A DNA stretch of 64,000 nt from Muribaculaceae bacterium. Its GTDB lineage: Bacteria; Bacteroidota; Bacteroidia; Bacteroidales; Muribaculaceae. This document shows, piece after piece, positions 10,434 to 20,532 of this stretch. Both the position numbers and the translations under genes were made by a program. The DNA is taken from positions 1 to 64,000 of the forward strand of contig JAFLTR010000006.1 in NCBI GenBank assembly GCA_022509205.1. The letters run 5' to 3'. The number at the start of each line of letters is the position of its first letter. Position 1 is the first letter of the stretch. The notes beneath the pieces were generated by a model that saw nothing but the letters and a program-made list of their open reading frames with translations, was not told the origin of the DNA and ran no database searches.

Positions 10434-11537
10434 ATGAAAATTTTATTTATAGGAGACTACTCAAATCTACATACCACCCTTGCTCATGAATTAAGGAACA
10501 TAGGACATGATGTGACTCTGATTTCCGACGGATGTGGACACATGAATCTTTCCACGGATATATATTTGAAAAGGGCACCTGGAATTAAAGGTTCTTTTAA
10601 ATATCTTTACGATCTCTTCAACCTGATAAACGACATTAAGGGTTATGATGTAGTACAATTTATAAATACGAATTTCTTTAGTCTCAAACCCGGAAAATTA
10701 AAATATTTTTTCGACCGTATAAAGTCACAAAACGGCTCATCATTCCTTACCCTTGCCGGCAACGACTATTTTTTCTGCAAGGCTTGCTATGATGCCAAGA
10801 TTTTTAAATATTCCGAATTTAAAATAGGAAATGAATTTACGCCGGGTCATCTTGCGGATCCGGGCCATCTGTATGGCTGGATTTCAAATGTCAACAAAAT
10901 ATGGTCAGAATATCTTTTCAAAGGCATCAACGGAGCAATGGCTGTATTGCCTGAATATGAAATGCCAGTGAAAGACCTGTTGGGTGAAAAAGTCTCCTTC
11001 ACTAATTTGCCCATAGATTTTTCCCAACTTCCTAAAAATCCGAGAAGATTTATCGATGGGAAAGTAAATATCCTTTCCTGTATGAGATCGGGTTTTGAGG
11101 ATATGAAAGGAGCCAAACACTTATATAAAATCGCCCGAGAAATTGAAGAAGAGATGCCCGATAAGGTAAAAGTTAATCTGGCAAAGGATCTTCCGTTTAA
11201 AGATTTCCTTAATATGGTGGCCGACTCAGATATTATTCTCGATCAGCTATATTCATACTCCCCCGCAATGACTGCTCTTTACGGTATGGCTTTGGGGAAA
11301 GTGGCAGCCACAGGTGCCCAGCCGGAGTATTATGAAGCTATCGGCAATCCTGAGGAAAGACCCTTATTTTCTTTGGCACCAACCGACAATGACATAAAAG
11401 AAAGGCTGATAGAATTGATTGAAAACCGTGATGAAATTGTGAGAAGAGGAGAACAAAGCCGGATGATTGCGGAAAAACACAATGACTCAAAAGTAGTAAC
11501 CGATAGATTTCTCAATCATTGGCAAAACCTTAGATAA
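10434..11537 (+). CDS. Glycosyltransferase family 1/4-like
   Basis: MKILFIGDYSNLHTTLAHELRNIGHDVTLISDG N-terminus; DSDIILDQLYSYSPAMTALYGMALGKVAATGAQPEYYEA C-terminal donor-site-like region. Confidence 0.75.
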   Translation: MKILFIGDYSNLHTTLAHELRNIGHDVTLISDGCGHMNLSTDIYLKRAPGIKGSFKYLYDLFNLINDIKGYDVVQFINTNFFSLKPGKLKYFFDRIKSQNGSSFLTLAGNDYFFCKACYDAKIFKYSEFKIGNEFTPGHLADPGHLYGWISNVNKIWSEYLFKGINGAMAVLPEYEMPVKDLLGEKVSFTNLPIDFSQLPKNPRRFIDGKVNILSCMRSGFEDMKGAKHLYKIAREIEEEMPDKVKVNLAKDLPFKDFLNMVADSDIILDQLYSYSPAMTALYGMALGKVAATGAQPEYYEAIGNPEERPLFSLAPTDNDIKERLIELIENRDEIVRRGEQSRMIAEKHNDSKVVTDRFLNHWQNLR

Positions 11538-11539
11538 CT

Positions 11540-12361
11540 TCACCAACGACAATTTTCCGGAATTTCTTTCTTTTTCTTTATCGATTTAATAGCCCCTTCT
11601 AACAGATGCTTTAAGTTGTTTAAAAATTTTGAATTCTTATTTTTAGAGACCCTGAAAGCTTTTATAGGTATTCTCAGGAAACTTGACCAAGGATAAATTA
11701 GGCAGATTATATAACCTTGCCCTCTTAAAACTCCTTCTGCAACGCAATCTCCGGTAGTAGATTCCGGATGTTTTGCAATTGTTTTATTGATAAATCTGCA
11801 ATTGAAATTTCTCTTAATTGCGGAAATTAAAAAAAGTTCATCCTCACCACATGACAGATCAGGATTTCCCAATCCCATTTTTCCCCAGAAACGTAAGGTC
11901 TTAAATTTCTCTCTTCTGAAAGATATCTCCACTGATGATCCAAAATAGTTTTTTGGAAATGGAAGATTTAAAGTACAGTCTTGAACCGGATATTTTTTAG
12001 GATTTTCATAATCAACCTTGAAAGTGGCTAAATCAATTAGAGGATTTGATTCGAAAGAATCTATTATTTTTTCTGCGAAATCCGGATAATATTGGAGGTC
12101 GTCGTCAGCTATAAGGATTATATCTCCCTGGCAATGGTCCAATGCGTTATTACGGTTGTTGGAAAGTCCCCTTCCTTCAAAGCGAAAAATTTCCGTATCC
12201 TTCCTTTGCAATAATGATTCAGGCACAGGAGTATTCTCATGCTCCTGCCATGACACGATATATCTGACATCCTCCCGTGGAGTCAACGGTGCCAGCATTT
12301 TCTCCACCCTAAAGATTCCTTCAGGTTTGTAAGTAGAAATCGACACATCCAGAGACAGCAT
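11540..12361 (-). CDS. Glycosyltransferase family 2
   Basis: LDVSISTYKPEGIFRVEKML, GRGLSNNRNNALDHCQGDIILIADDDLQYYPDF (DxD-type). Confidence 0.85.
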   Translation of the reverse strand: MLSLDVSISTYKPEGIFRVEKMLAPLTPREDVRYIVSWQEHENTPVPESLLQRKDTEIFRFEGRGLSNNRNNALDHCQGDIILIADDDLQYYPDFAEKIIDSFESNPLIDLATFKVDYENPKKYPVQDCTLNLPFPKNYFGSSVEISFRREKFKTLRFWGKMGLGNPDLSCGEDELFLISAIKRNFNCRFINKTIAKHPESTTGDCVAEGVLRGQGYIICLIYPWSSFLRIPIKAFRVSKNKNSKFLNNLKHLLEGAIKSIKKKKEIPENCRW

Positions 12362-12409
12362 TATCCTTTCTTAATTTAAGTGCTTCTGATTCTAATCTTC
12401 TGCTTGTTT

Positions 12410-12715
12410 CTACACCGGCTCATCCAATGGGGAGCGACGACGATATGTTTTCTTGGATTTCTCCTTCGATGTTGATGTTTTCCTTCCTTTGAATTTTTTG
12501 TTTTGGGACTTAGTCTCGGCTTTTTCTTTTTGAAACCTTAGGGCAGCGGTATCGATCATCTCTGTATGCTCCACAATCTCAGGAATCTCCTGTACCTGTT
12601 TCTCGCTCCTTCCACACCACGACGTTATCAATCCCAAAGCTATTATCAGCAAGGCCACGATTGCAATGGCGACAATACCTCTTCTTTCAGATGCCGTGTA
12701 TGAATTGCGCGACAT
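12410..12715 (-). CDS. Hypothetical single-TM basic protein
   Basis: 101 aa ORF, TM GIVAIAIVALLIIALGLITSW then Lys/Arg-rich tail; downstream of the Omp85 gene. Confidence 0.5.
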   Translation of the reverse strand: MSRNSYTASERRGIVAIAIVALLIIALGLITSWCGRSEKQVQEIPEIVEHTEMIDTAALRFQKEKAETKSQNKKFKGRKTSTSKEKSKKTYRRRSPLDEPV

Positions 12716-12725
12716 ATAATCTTTG

Positions 12726-15038
12726 TCAGAAAGGATAGCCTATGGCAAGGTGGAAACACCAGGCTTTGGTGAATTTTATATTGAAATAATGATGTATTCC
12801 GGTGTTGTAAGGGGCATGGAGTCCGTAACCGAGGTCGCCTCTCAACACCATCACACCGATATCAACGCGAAGGCCCACACCTGTGCCCAAAGCAATGTCA
12901 CGAAGGAACGTTCGGCCCTGCAATAATCCCCCGGGCCGTTGCGGGTCATTCTTCAGCAGCCAAACATTTCCGGCATCCAGGAAGGCTGCGCCATGCAAGA
13001 TACTTACAATTGGGAACCTATATTCCACATTAGCTTCGAGTTTAAATGTACCGGTCTGATCGAAATAACCGTCTCTCTCCTGGTTCGGTGGTCGGTAAGA
13101 GCCGGGCCCTAAAGATCTGATTGTAAAAGCTCTGATAGAGTTCGCTCCTCCTATATAAAATTGTTCGGAATACGGCACCTGGCTTGAATTGCCATAAGGA
13201 TGTTCAGCCCCGATCAGCACCCTCGAAACAATCCATTGGTCCGACTTGGGGAAAAGCCGGCGATTATATACCAACTGTACCTGTCCTTTGATAAACTGAG
13301 AGAAAGGTGTTCCAAACAATGTCTTCTGTCCGTGCACTCCGGCCAATGCATAAATACCGTCAAAGATATTCCCGGCCTCGGTCACAATCGACTGGAAGTT
13401 GATTCCATTGATTCGTTCCCTCTCAAAAAATTTATCGTAGGTATATGTCCAGCTTATCTGCGGAATGAACTGACTTTGGAATCCGAGGGCTATAGCCGGA
13501 TTCTGCTCCATAATAGAGTCAAACTTGTGGGTGTGAGACAGGAGTTTGGTGTAGGTCAGTTTAAATAACGTCAATTGATTGAGAGAGTGTCTTGTGGCTC
13601 TCCATTCATACGTGATACCTGCATTGAATTCTGCTATGTTGAAAAATTCGGGGCGGTTGAGCGTATTGGCACCAAGAGATATCGTGGTCCAGTTTAGGTC
13701 TCTTCTCGTTCGTTTCACAAAATTGGGGGCAAGGAGACGAGGAAAGGCAAGAGATCCTGTGATACCGAATTCATAACTGTTGAAATTCTTATTACGTTCT
13801 CCGCCGGTTTGCCATTCATAATCTGCAGTCAATTGAACGCTGAGTTTCTCACCTCCTCCGAATATATTGTTATGTGAAAGACCGAGCACAATTCCCGGAC
13901 CCAGGTAACTGTTGGATTTTGATGTGAGGTTGGCTTGTATTGTGGCCTCTATAGGACTTTGGAAACGTGCTGTGGTATAGACATCCACAAGCGGATTTTC
14001 AGGAGTGGTGTCGGCCGGCATCACGTTTATCTGGATTCCACCGAATATTCCGAGACGTGCAAGACGAGTCTGCGTCAGATTCATATCTCTTACCGTAAAT
14101 AGTTTCCCCTCCCTGAACGTTATACATCCCGGGATCAGGTTCCTGCGCAGTCGTGCCGGTTCATATACTATCAACTCACCCCGGGCTGTCTGCATGGTGT
14201 CGGGTGTACCCATCGACTCTTCGCTGTTACGAAGTATTATGGTCTCTATTTTACCTGTGCGATACTGCAACTTAGCCATATTCGGGATATTGTTTACCAA
14301 GTTGAGTTTGATAGCAACATCCCCAGGTGTAATCAGTGAGTCTGCCAAAAATTCTATATATTCCGGTCGGAAATAATAGTATCCGTGATTTCTCATAGAG
14401 TTCACAATCCTGACTCTTTCCACCTCCAGGGAGTCGACGCAGAAAATCTCTCCCTTTTTCAGATAAGGACTCTTTTTGGCAACGGAATCAATATATTTGT
14501 TTAACTTCGAGTTGCCATTCAGATACATTATAGAATCTATGCGATAGGGTTTGTTGATATGCAAAGAGTATCCTATGGCAGCAAGTTTATCATTCTTCTT
14601 ATTTTTCTCAATGTTATAGACCACTTGAGAACCAAAATATCCGTTGTCATCAAGAAGCTGCTGCATTAGTTTAGCTCTGATCTGTGGTTTCACTTCACTC
14701 ACAAGCACTGGATCTTTCACCCATTTCCTATACAGCCATCCTTTTAACCCTTTCGCCGAGTCATTCCAATTATTATAGACCCATAAACCCAGGGGAATCT
14801 TAATAAAGGGGGCAAGAATATAATCATTCGCATCTGTCTCTCCTGTCTTCCTTAATTCGGCGTCGAGTTCCGAGGGGAGTTTCACTCCATCGGGAGCTAT
14901 GATCTCAAACTTACCCATCCCGGTGTATCTGACTTCATCGGGACCAAGCCTTTTAGTGGTGGAACAGGATGCCACCCAGGCAGTCACTACCAGCAACAGA
15001 AGGGAAACCGCAGAATTTATATGCCTCTTACTTTTCAT
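12726..15038 (-). CDS. Omp85/BamA-family outer membrane lipoprotein (TamL-like)
   Basis: Lipobox MKSKRHINSAVSLLLLVVTAWVASC|STTKRL, POTRA region, C-terminal barrel with GGANSIRAFTIRSLGPGSY; ORF track starts at 15062 but MKSKR at 15038 fits a signal peptide better. Confidence 0.88.
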   Translation of the reverse strand: MKSKRHINSAVSLLLLVVTAWVASCSTTKRLGPDEVRYTGMGKFEIIAPDGVKLPSELDAELRKTGETDANDYILAPFIKIPLGLWVYNNWNDSAKGLKGWLYRKWVKDPVLVSEVKPQIRAKLMQQLLDDNGYFGSQVVYNIEKNKKNDKLAAIGYSLHINKPYRIDSIMYLNGNSKLNKYIDSVAKKSPYLKKGEIFCVDSLEVERVRIVNSMRNHGYYYFRPEYIEFLADSLITPGDVAIKLNLVNNIPNMAKLQYRTGKIETIILRNSEESMGTPDTMQTARGELIVYEPARLRRNLIPGCITFREGKLFTVRDMNLTQTRLARLGIFGGIQINVMPADTTPENPLVDVYTTARFQSPIEATIQANLTSKSNSYLGPGIVLGLSHNNIFGGGEKLSVQLTADYEWQTGGERNKNFNSYEFGITGSLAFPRLLAPNFVKRTRRDLNWTTISLGANTLNRPEFFNIAEFNAGITYEWRATRHSLNQLTLFKLTYTKLLSHTHKFDSIMEQNPAIALGFQSQFIPQISWTYTYDKFFERERINGINFQSIVTEAGNIFDGIYALAGVHGQKTLFGTPFSQFIKGQVQLVYNRRLFPKSDQWIVSRVLIGAEHPYGNSSQVPYSEQFYIGGANSIRAFTIRSLGPGSYRPPNQERDGYFDQTGTFKLEANVEYRFPIVSILHGAAFLDAGNVWLLKNDPQRPGGLLQGRTFLRDIALGTGVGLRVDIGVMVLRGDLGYGLHAPYNTGIHHYFNIKFTKAWCFHLAIGYPF

Positions 15039-18000
15039 CTCCCTCCGTTTTATTATTAACATCTTTATTTTCCGGGGCGCCCTGCAACGGTTCTTTCCTC
15101 TCTATAGCTATCGAATCATTGTGACTCACAATGGTGTCGTTCTTTTCGCCCGTTGCAGAATTCATCTTATCGTCTCCCTTAGTTTCGGTCGTAGCTGGTC
15201 GGCCGGGAAGTGCACCGGGTCCTTGAAGCTGTCTTTGGTTGAGGTTGAATTGTGGTTTCGTTGACCCCCATTTAAACAACGACTTCAGGTTCGATAGTCG
15301 ACGACGCAACATAAAACCACCGCCCATCTCGGTAATCTCACCCTCAAGGATACTCTCATAACCGGTGTGACGGAAAAGACGGGCATACATAGTGACGTTC
15401 TGTGTCTGCTTTAGCAGATACTCGAAAGATATATCGCTGATTAGATTTTCAGAGAAGTTCTCATCAGCTGCCGCGTCTGTCGTATAATTACCACCCACGG
15501 AAATCTTAAACCGGTTGTTGAACAGGGATTTCGAAACCTGATAACTATAACTTGTAGATGAACCCGCTTCCCCGTTATAAGAGTTTCCGTATTGGTCTAC
15601 TCCAAGACTTATATCAACACCCCTCACATTGTTAGCAAGCCATCCGTTGACTGTGGATGTCAATATGTTATACATTGTGCCCTGCAAAAGGTCACTGCTT
15701 GCAGTCCTTACGCCCGCCCCAGAATATTGACCGGTTATAAGCATATTAAGCGCCGCCATACTCCTCGCATCCGGAGTCATGGACTGCAACTCGTTATGAA
15801 TAGACATGTCGTCTTCGGTGTCAAGATTGAATTCTATCTTCGGACTTTGCAGAGTGTTGGTTATATCCACACCTACCTGGAAATTGACAATTCTGGAATT
15901 TCCGTTTTCAATCACGCTTGCCCTCACATCATCGGTGGCCTTGATATCAAACGAGGGGTTCATCAGGTCACCCTGGAAAAGCACATAACTTTGAGGATTG
16001 AACACAAATTTCTTTTCTCCGACAATCGGCATACTGTAGCTTGCAAACCCATTGCCCAGATACAACTGTCCGTTAAGTCTCATATCCCCCAGATAATTCT
16101 GGAAATATGTAAGGTCCCCACTCGGCTGGATCTCCACTTTTGCCGATCCGGTGGTGGTCGCTCCCGGATAAATCACGTTTACCTGCATTCCGGGTTCAAG
16201 ATTCAAACCAGCAAGTATCCTCATAGAGAATTTGGGAGTCGCCACGGTGTCTTCTCTCATCACAAGCACCGTATCGTTGAAATTGACAAATTTAACGATA
16301 TCGGAAGTGTTATGTGAAGTAAGCTGGGCCGTTGTCTGAGGTATGGAATAAGTCACCTTTGTATTCTTAAGGATATTTACTCCCGCATTGATATTGAAAT
16401 GCTCCAACGGACCCCTGGCAGTGGCATGAAGATCCATGAAGAGTTTGCCATAAAGCTCGCAGCGCGCCCTTTGATCATTATTGATCAATTGGAAGTTGGT
16501 GGCATTGAGCTTAAGGTCGAACACTGATGAGGTCAAGCTGCTCATGTCTATTGTGCCATCTATCTCAATCGGGTTCTGATTTGCACCCCAAATATCAAAC
16601 TTATTGAAATCTATCACGTTATCCACTACAAGAATGGAGTCTTGATTGAATTTCACGGAAGATCCCATCATAGGGATGTAGACACCCACAGAATCACATG
16701 ATAAATATCCGTTCAGTTTCGGCTCCTTCAAGTTACCGCTGAGGTCAAATTCTCCATTTAGACAACCCGAAAGCTGAGCCACGTCCTTTCCGAGGAAAGG
16801 ATTGGCGATATTAAGCGGGAACTGGGTCAGGTCTAATTCCATTGTTTTCACCTGGGGCACTTTCAAGGAATCAGGCACCAGCATTGCCTTAGCAGAGATT
16901 GCCGTCTTACCATTGATTTTCAAGCCCAGTCTTGCACCCGTGGATCCGTCATCATTCATGCCTGCCCGAAGCGAAAGATTGAAATCACCTACATTCAAAC
17001 GGTCATAAGTGAATTTATGCACGCCTACATTTCCGGTGCCATATAGCCAACCCTCCGTGTAGCCGACTTTCACATCGGCGTCAATAGCCGCTGTAATCGG
17101 CGGTGCAAACACCGACAACTGCAGGAAGTCTTGAATCTGTATATTGTCAAGGGCAAGGTGTAATTCGTCATTGCCATTTTCTCCCGGTTCAGTCTTCAAC
17201 AGTACGCTGCTCTTAGGGCTGCTTGCCTGCAGATTGGCATCTATCCGTAAATTCTTCATATTGACATCTATACTGTTGTCGGTATTGAATGTCCATGGGA
17301 TATAGCCGATTGTGGCTTTTAATGGTGTGAAATGTATGCTGACAGTCGAGTCTTGGAACACAGCTGTCAATCCTAACCTGTTGCCCACCTCCTTCTTCTG
17401 ATTCAATTGCCTGAATCCCAACATCAGTCGGTTCTCTCCAACATATCCGCCCAGGTTGACGTTGGCGAAATCGCCTATTGGATTATTGGGCCGGTTGCCC
17501 ATGTGAACCCTATAATCGAGTAATTCTCCCCTCTGTTTTAAAGAAAAAGTGAGGGTGTCGGCACGCATCTTTTCATTTGCCAGGGCTAAAGCCTTGAAAT
17601 TGGCAGTTATAATTGTGTCGTTGCTGACATTACCTGTCAAAGTGTTGACACTGAAGCCTGCTCCTGCCAGCACATCCGCAAGGGCACCGTTGCCTCCTGC
17701 CTCAATATTAAGATTGAAATGGGGTAGATTACGTTGGAGTTCTTCTACATTCAATTGCCTTGCAGCGATCTGTTTCCCAACAGAGTCACCCACCGCCGTA
17801 AAGGAATCTATCAAATCTTTTAATCCACTCTTGGCCTCGAAGTTTATACAGGTTCCCTTAGCATCGATATCGGCCATCACGTTGTCGGAGGTGCTCTTGA
17901 AAATCAAGTCGATGTCATTCGGGATGGCGAAATAGTTTGCATCTGAAATAAAGGAAGCGTCTTTCAGACAAAGGTCTACATCATAGAGCCATTTCTCGGG

Positions 18001-20064
18001 GCTTGCTTTGGCTTTCAGATCAAGGGTGCCGCTCAGCTCACTCTGTTTTTCCGACATACCCAAGGCCAGGAGATCCACCTTGTCTACCACTGCCTTCAAG
18101 TCAGCAGTGTAAAGATCGGGGGCCACCGTTCCATCCCCCTTTATATTAAGTCGAAGAATTTCGTTGGGTGAATTCAGGGCAAAGTCATAGACACTGTTTT
18201 CAAGCGTCACATCAAGAGTTATATCGGAAAGGCCCTGCCCGTTATAATCCATATCGGCGATATCAATATGAATATCAGTGGAGGCAGTAGGCTTTGTGGG
18301 GTTGAAACCCGCCCCCTCAGCTATGAGGGTGGCATCTACCTTGCCGATCCCGATGTCGGGCATAAATCCCTTCACGTTTATATCATTTACAGTCACCGAT
18401 GCTCTATATTTCTCCGAAGATAGAGCCACACTACCATCGGCCACCACCGATCCAACAGAAGTCTTTAAATCAAAATCAATTGTATAGACCTCCTGCTTGG
18501 CAGTAGCTTCTCCACTAAGCGTGAGAGAAGGCAGTGAAAAGCCTTTCATCTCCAGAAGATTATCTATAATTCCGGGTTGCGTCACATCGCCCGTGAATTT
18601 AATATCGGCCACAAGTTTCTTCAAATCAAAGGCATTCCTGGCATATCCCTTTGCCTCAATCTTAGCCACATTTTGTATTCCGGCTCTTAAGTCTGTCAAG
18701 ACTATGTTGGAGAGTGAGCCGCCGGCCACCACATCGAAATTCAGCGGAGACCTGGCCGGTATTTTCTTTGTATAAGTTTTGAGATCGGGCATAAAAGCCT
18801 CCACATCGGGCCATCCCACATTTCCGTCGGCATCAAGATTGAAAATAGCATAGGGTTGTAGCTCCATGACGGCAAAAGGGATCGCAGCAGTTGCATTCAG
18901 ATAGGTATATGGGGTCTGAAGATACACGTCCTTGAGTTCAAGTCCGGTGGAATCCACTTCTATTAGACCCTTACCGTTTGTTACCATCAGACCGCTTCGT
19001 TCGTTGGCCGAGATAGCAGATATAGGTAGTTGTACGGTCGGCCCGGCATTATAAAAATTATCTAAAGTGATATTTACATCCGAGAACTGCAGGTAAGAGG
19101 GATCAAAACCTGGCAGTGGCTTTGCGTCTTTCACAGCGTAAAGCGCGCCGAAATCTTTCACACTCACAGTGTCGCCCCTTATAATCATTGGGGGAGCCGT
19201 GGTGGTGGAACTGTCCACCGGAGCCGGGTGGGTCTTTATATACTCGGGGGTAGGAGTCAAATAGGTTACATTTCCATCCGAAGTGCCCAGATAATCTGCC
19301 GTTATCAGATTTTGTCCCAGATCTATCACCCCGTTTCGAAGCTCTACTTTTTTAGAAACCAGAGAGAGGGTGTCGATAGTGGGTAGCATGGCCATGCCGA
19401 AACTGAATCCGTTTATCTGCGCGTCATGAAGCAGTATCTTCATGTTCAGGGGTGGTGTGACCGAGTCCGGCTCTGTCTTCTTTGCCCATACGTCCATATT
19501 CAGGCTCAAGTCGGCCTGCTCTATAAGAAGTCTATTGATATCAATATCCATTTTCTTGATATCCACAGAACTCTTGTCGTTGATTTCTATTAGGTTGGCT
19601 CTAAGTTTCAGGAGCATAGAAGAATCGGGCGCCATAATCCGGATGCCGGCTTCACGTAGTTGAAGGTCGTTGATATCTACATCCAGTTTGAAAAGCGGAG
19701 CCAGTTTTACATCGGCTATCACCTCTTTGGCATACACCATAGTGTCGCCTGTTGCTTCCACAACTGTGACTCCGTCAAGAGCTACATCAAGCGGCCACTT
19801 TAGCCTGAAACGGTCTATCCCGATATCCATTCCGGTAGATTTCTTGACTACCTTACAGGCTATATCCTTTACTAAAGTTTGAACAGGGGGAACATATAGA
19901 AGGACGGGCACAAGAATAGCAATGCAGACCACTCCGATTATGATCCACATAAAGGTCTTCAGCACAATCCGAAGCCATGTCGGATGTATCCAATGCTTCT
20001 TAACCTTTTTAGCCGGGGCTCCTTCAGGGTCCGGCATTCTGTTTTGGCCTGTCTCCTCTTCCAA
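15028..20064 (-). CDS. Translocation/assembly module TamB-domain protein
   Basis: 1678 aa, single N-terminal TM, long beta-helical AsmA/TamB-like body, C-terminal DUF490-like region; overlaps the start of the TamL-like gene. Confidence 0.88.
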   Translation of the reverse strand: MEEETGQNRMPDPEGAPAKKVKKHWIHPTWLRIVLKTFMWIIIGVVCIAILVPVLLYVPPVQTLVKDIACKVVKKSTGMDIGIDRFRLKWPLDVALDGVTVVEATGDTMVYAKEVIADVKLAPLFKLDVDINDLQLREAGIRIMAPDSSMLLKLRANLIEINDKSSVDIKKMDIDINRLLIEQADLSLNMDVWAKKTEPDSVTPPLNMKILLHDAQINGFSFGMAMLPTIDTLSLVSKKVELRNGVIDLGQNLITADYLGTSDGNVTYLTPTPEYIKTHPAPVDSSTTTAPPMIIRGDTVSVKDFGALYAVKDAKPLPGFDPSYLQFSDVNITLDNFYNAGPTVQLPISAISANERSGLMVTNGKGLIEVDSTGLELKDVYLQTPYTYLNATAAIPFAVMELQPYAIFNLDADGNVGWPDVEAFMPDLKTYTKKIPARSPLNFDVVAGGSLSNIVLTDLRAGIQNVAKIEAKGYARNAFDLKKLVADIKFTGDVTQPGIIDNLLEMKGFSLPSLTLSGEATAKQEVYTIDFDLKTSVGSVVADGSVALSSEKYRASVTVNDINVKGFMPDIGIGKVDATLIAEGAGFNPTKPTASTDIHIDIADMDYNGQGLSDITLDVTLENSVYDFALNSPNEILRLNIKGDGTVAPDLYTADLKAVVDKVDLLALGMSEKQSELSGTLDLKAKASPEKWLYDVDLCLKDASFISDANYFAIPNDIDLIFKSTSDNVMADIDAKGTCINFEAKSGLKDLIDSFTAVGDSVGKQIAARQLNVEELQRNLPHFNLNIEAGGNGALADVLAGAGFSVNTLTGNVSNDTIITANFKALALANEKMRADTLTFSLKQRGELLDYRVHMGNRPNNPIGDFANVNLGGYVGENRLMLGFRQLNQKKEVGNRLGLTAVFQDSTVSIHFTPLKATIGYIPWTFNTDNSIDVNMKNLRIDANLQASSPKSSVLLKTEPGENGNDELHLALDNIQIQDFLQLSVFAPPITAAIDADVKVGYTEGWLYGTGNVGVHKFTYDRLNVGDFNLSLRAGMNDDGSTGARLGLKINGKTAISAKAMLVPDSLKVPQVKTMELDLTQFPLNIANPFLGKDVAQLSGCLNGEFDLSGNLKEPKLNGYLSCDSVGVYIPMMGSSVKFNQDSILVVDNVIDFNKFDIWGANQNPIEIDGTIDMSSLTSSVFDLKLNATNFQLINNDQRARCELYGKLFMDLHATARGPLEHFNINAGVNILKNTKVTYSIPQTTAQLTSHNTSDIVKFVNFNDTVLVMREDTVATPKFSMRILAGLNLEPGMQVNVIYPGATTTGSAKVEIQPSGDLTYFQNYLGDMRLNGQLYLGNGFASYSMPIVGEKKFVFNPQSYVLFQGDLMNPSFDIKATDDVRASVIENGNSRIVNFQVGVDITNTLQSPKIEFNLDTEDDMSIHNELQSMTPDARSMAALNMLITGQYSGAGVRTASSDLLQGTMYNILTSTVNGWLANNVRGVDISLGVDQYGNSYNGEAGSSTSYSYQVSKSLFNNRFKISVGGNYTTDAAADENFSENLISDISFEYLLKQTQNVTMYARLFRHTGYESILEGEITEMGGGFMLRRRLSNLKSLFKWGSTKPQFNLNQRQLQGPGALPGRPATTETKGDDKMNSATGEKNDTIVSHNDSIAIERKEPLQGAPENKDVNNKTEGDEK

Positions 20065-20114
20065 TATTGGTCAATCCCTTGCTCTATTCCAACCCTTTCA
20101 AATGTCAAATTTAA

Positions 20115-20531
20115 TTATTTATAGGGAGTTTGACACCATATTTTCTGCAAAAATATATACCCTACACCGAAAATGAAAGCTCCGACTGTATCTGAAACAA
20201 TATCTCCCCATTCAAATTCTCGTCCTAACCCCATTGAAGACTGTGCCATCTCTATTATTATTCCAACAATTGAGGAGAGAGAGGAACAAATCATAGCCCG
20301 GATCCACCCTGTCAGAGTCCAGCCATGTTTGCGTTGCCAGTCAAGCAGCATCATTGATGCTAATCCTCCGAACATTATACCATGTGCTATCTTGTCGGCA
20401 CCTTCAAACAAGGGGGGTGGTTCCTCTCCAAGTGGTTTTGGGGCCAGCGTAAGCCAAAGTATAGCCGCCAAAGTTAAAAAAGTGAATGTCCATGCCGGGA
20501 AACGCGTCAGAACCGGCTTCCATCTATCCAT
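20115..20531 (-). CDS. VanZ family protein
   Basis: DKIAHGIMFGGLASMMLLDWQRKHG, four-helix small membrane protein ending GDIVSDTVGAFIFG. Confidence 0.8.
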   Translation of the reverse strand: MDRWKPVLTRFPAWTFTFLTLAAILWLTLAPKPLGEEPPPLFEGADKIAHGIMFGGLASMMLLDWQRKHGWTLTGWIRAMICSSLSSIVGIIIEMAQSSMGLGREFEWGDIVSDTVGAFIFGVGYIFLQKIWCQTPYK

Positions 20532-20532
20532 C

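Noticed and set aside
10434-12361. Capsule/LPS biosynthesis locus
   Set aside because: Only two convergent glycosyltransferases; no Wzx/Wzy/UpxY or sugar-nucleotide genes nearby.
15592-16317. 241-aa plus-strand ORF
   Set aside because: Antisense to tamB, no family signature, no RBS or promoter support.
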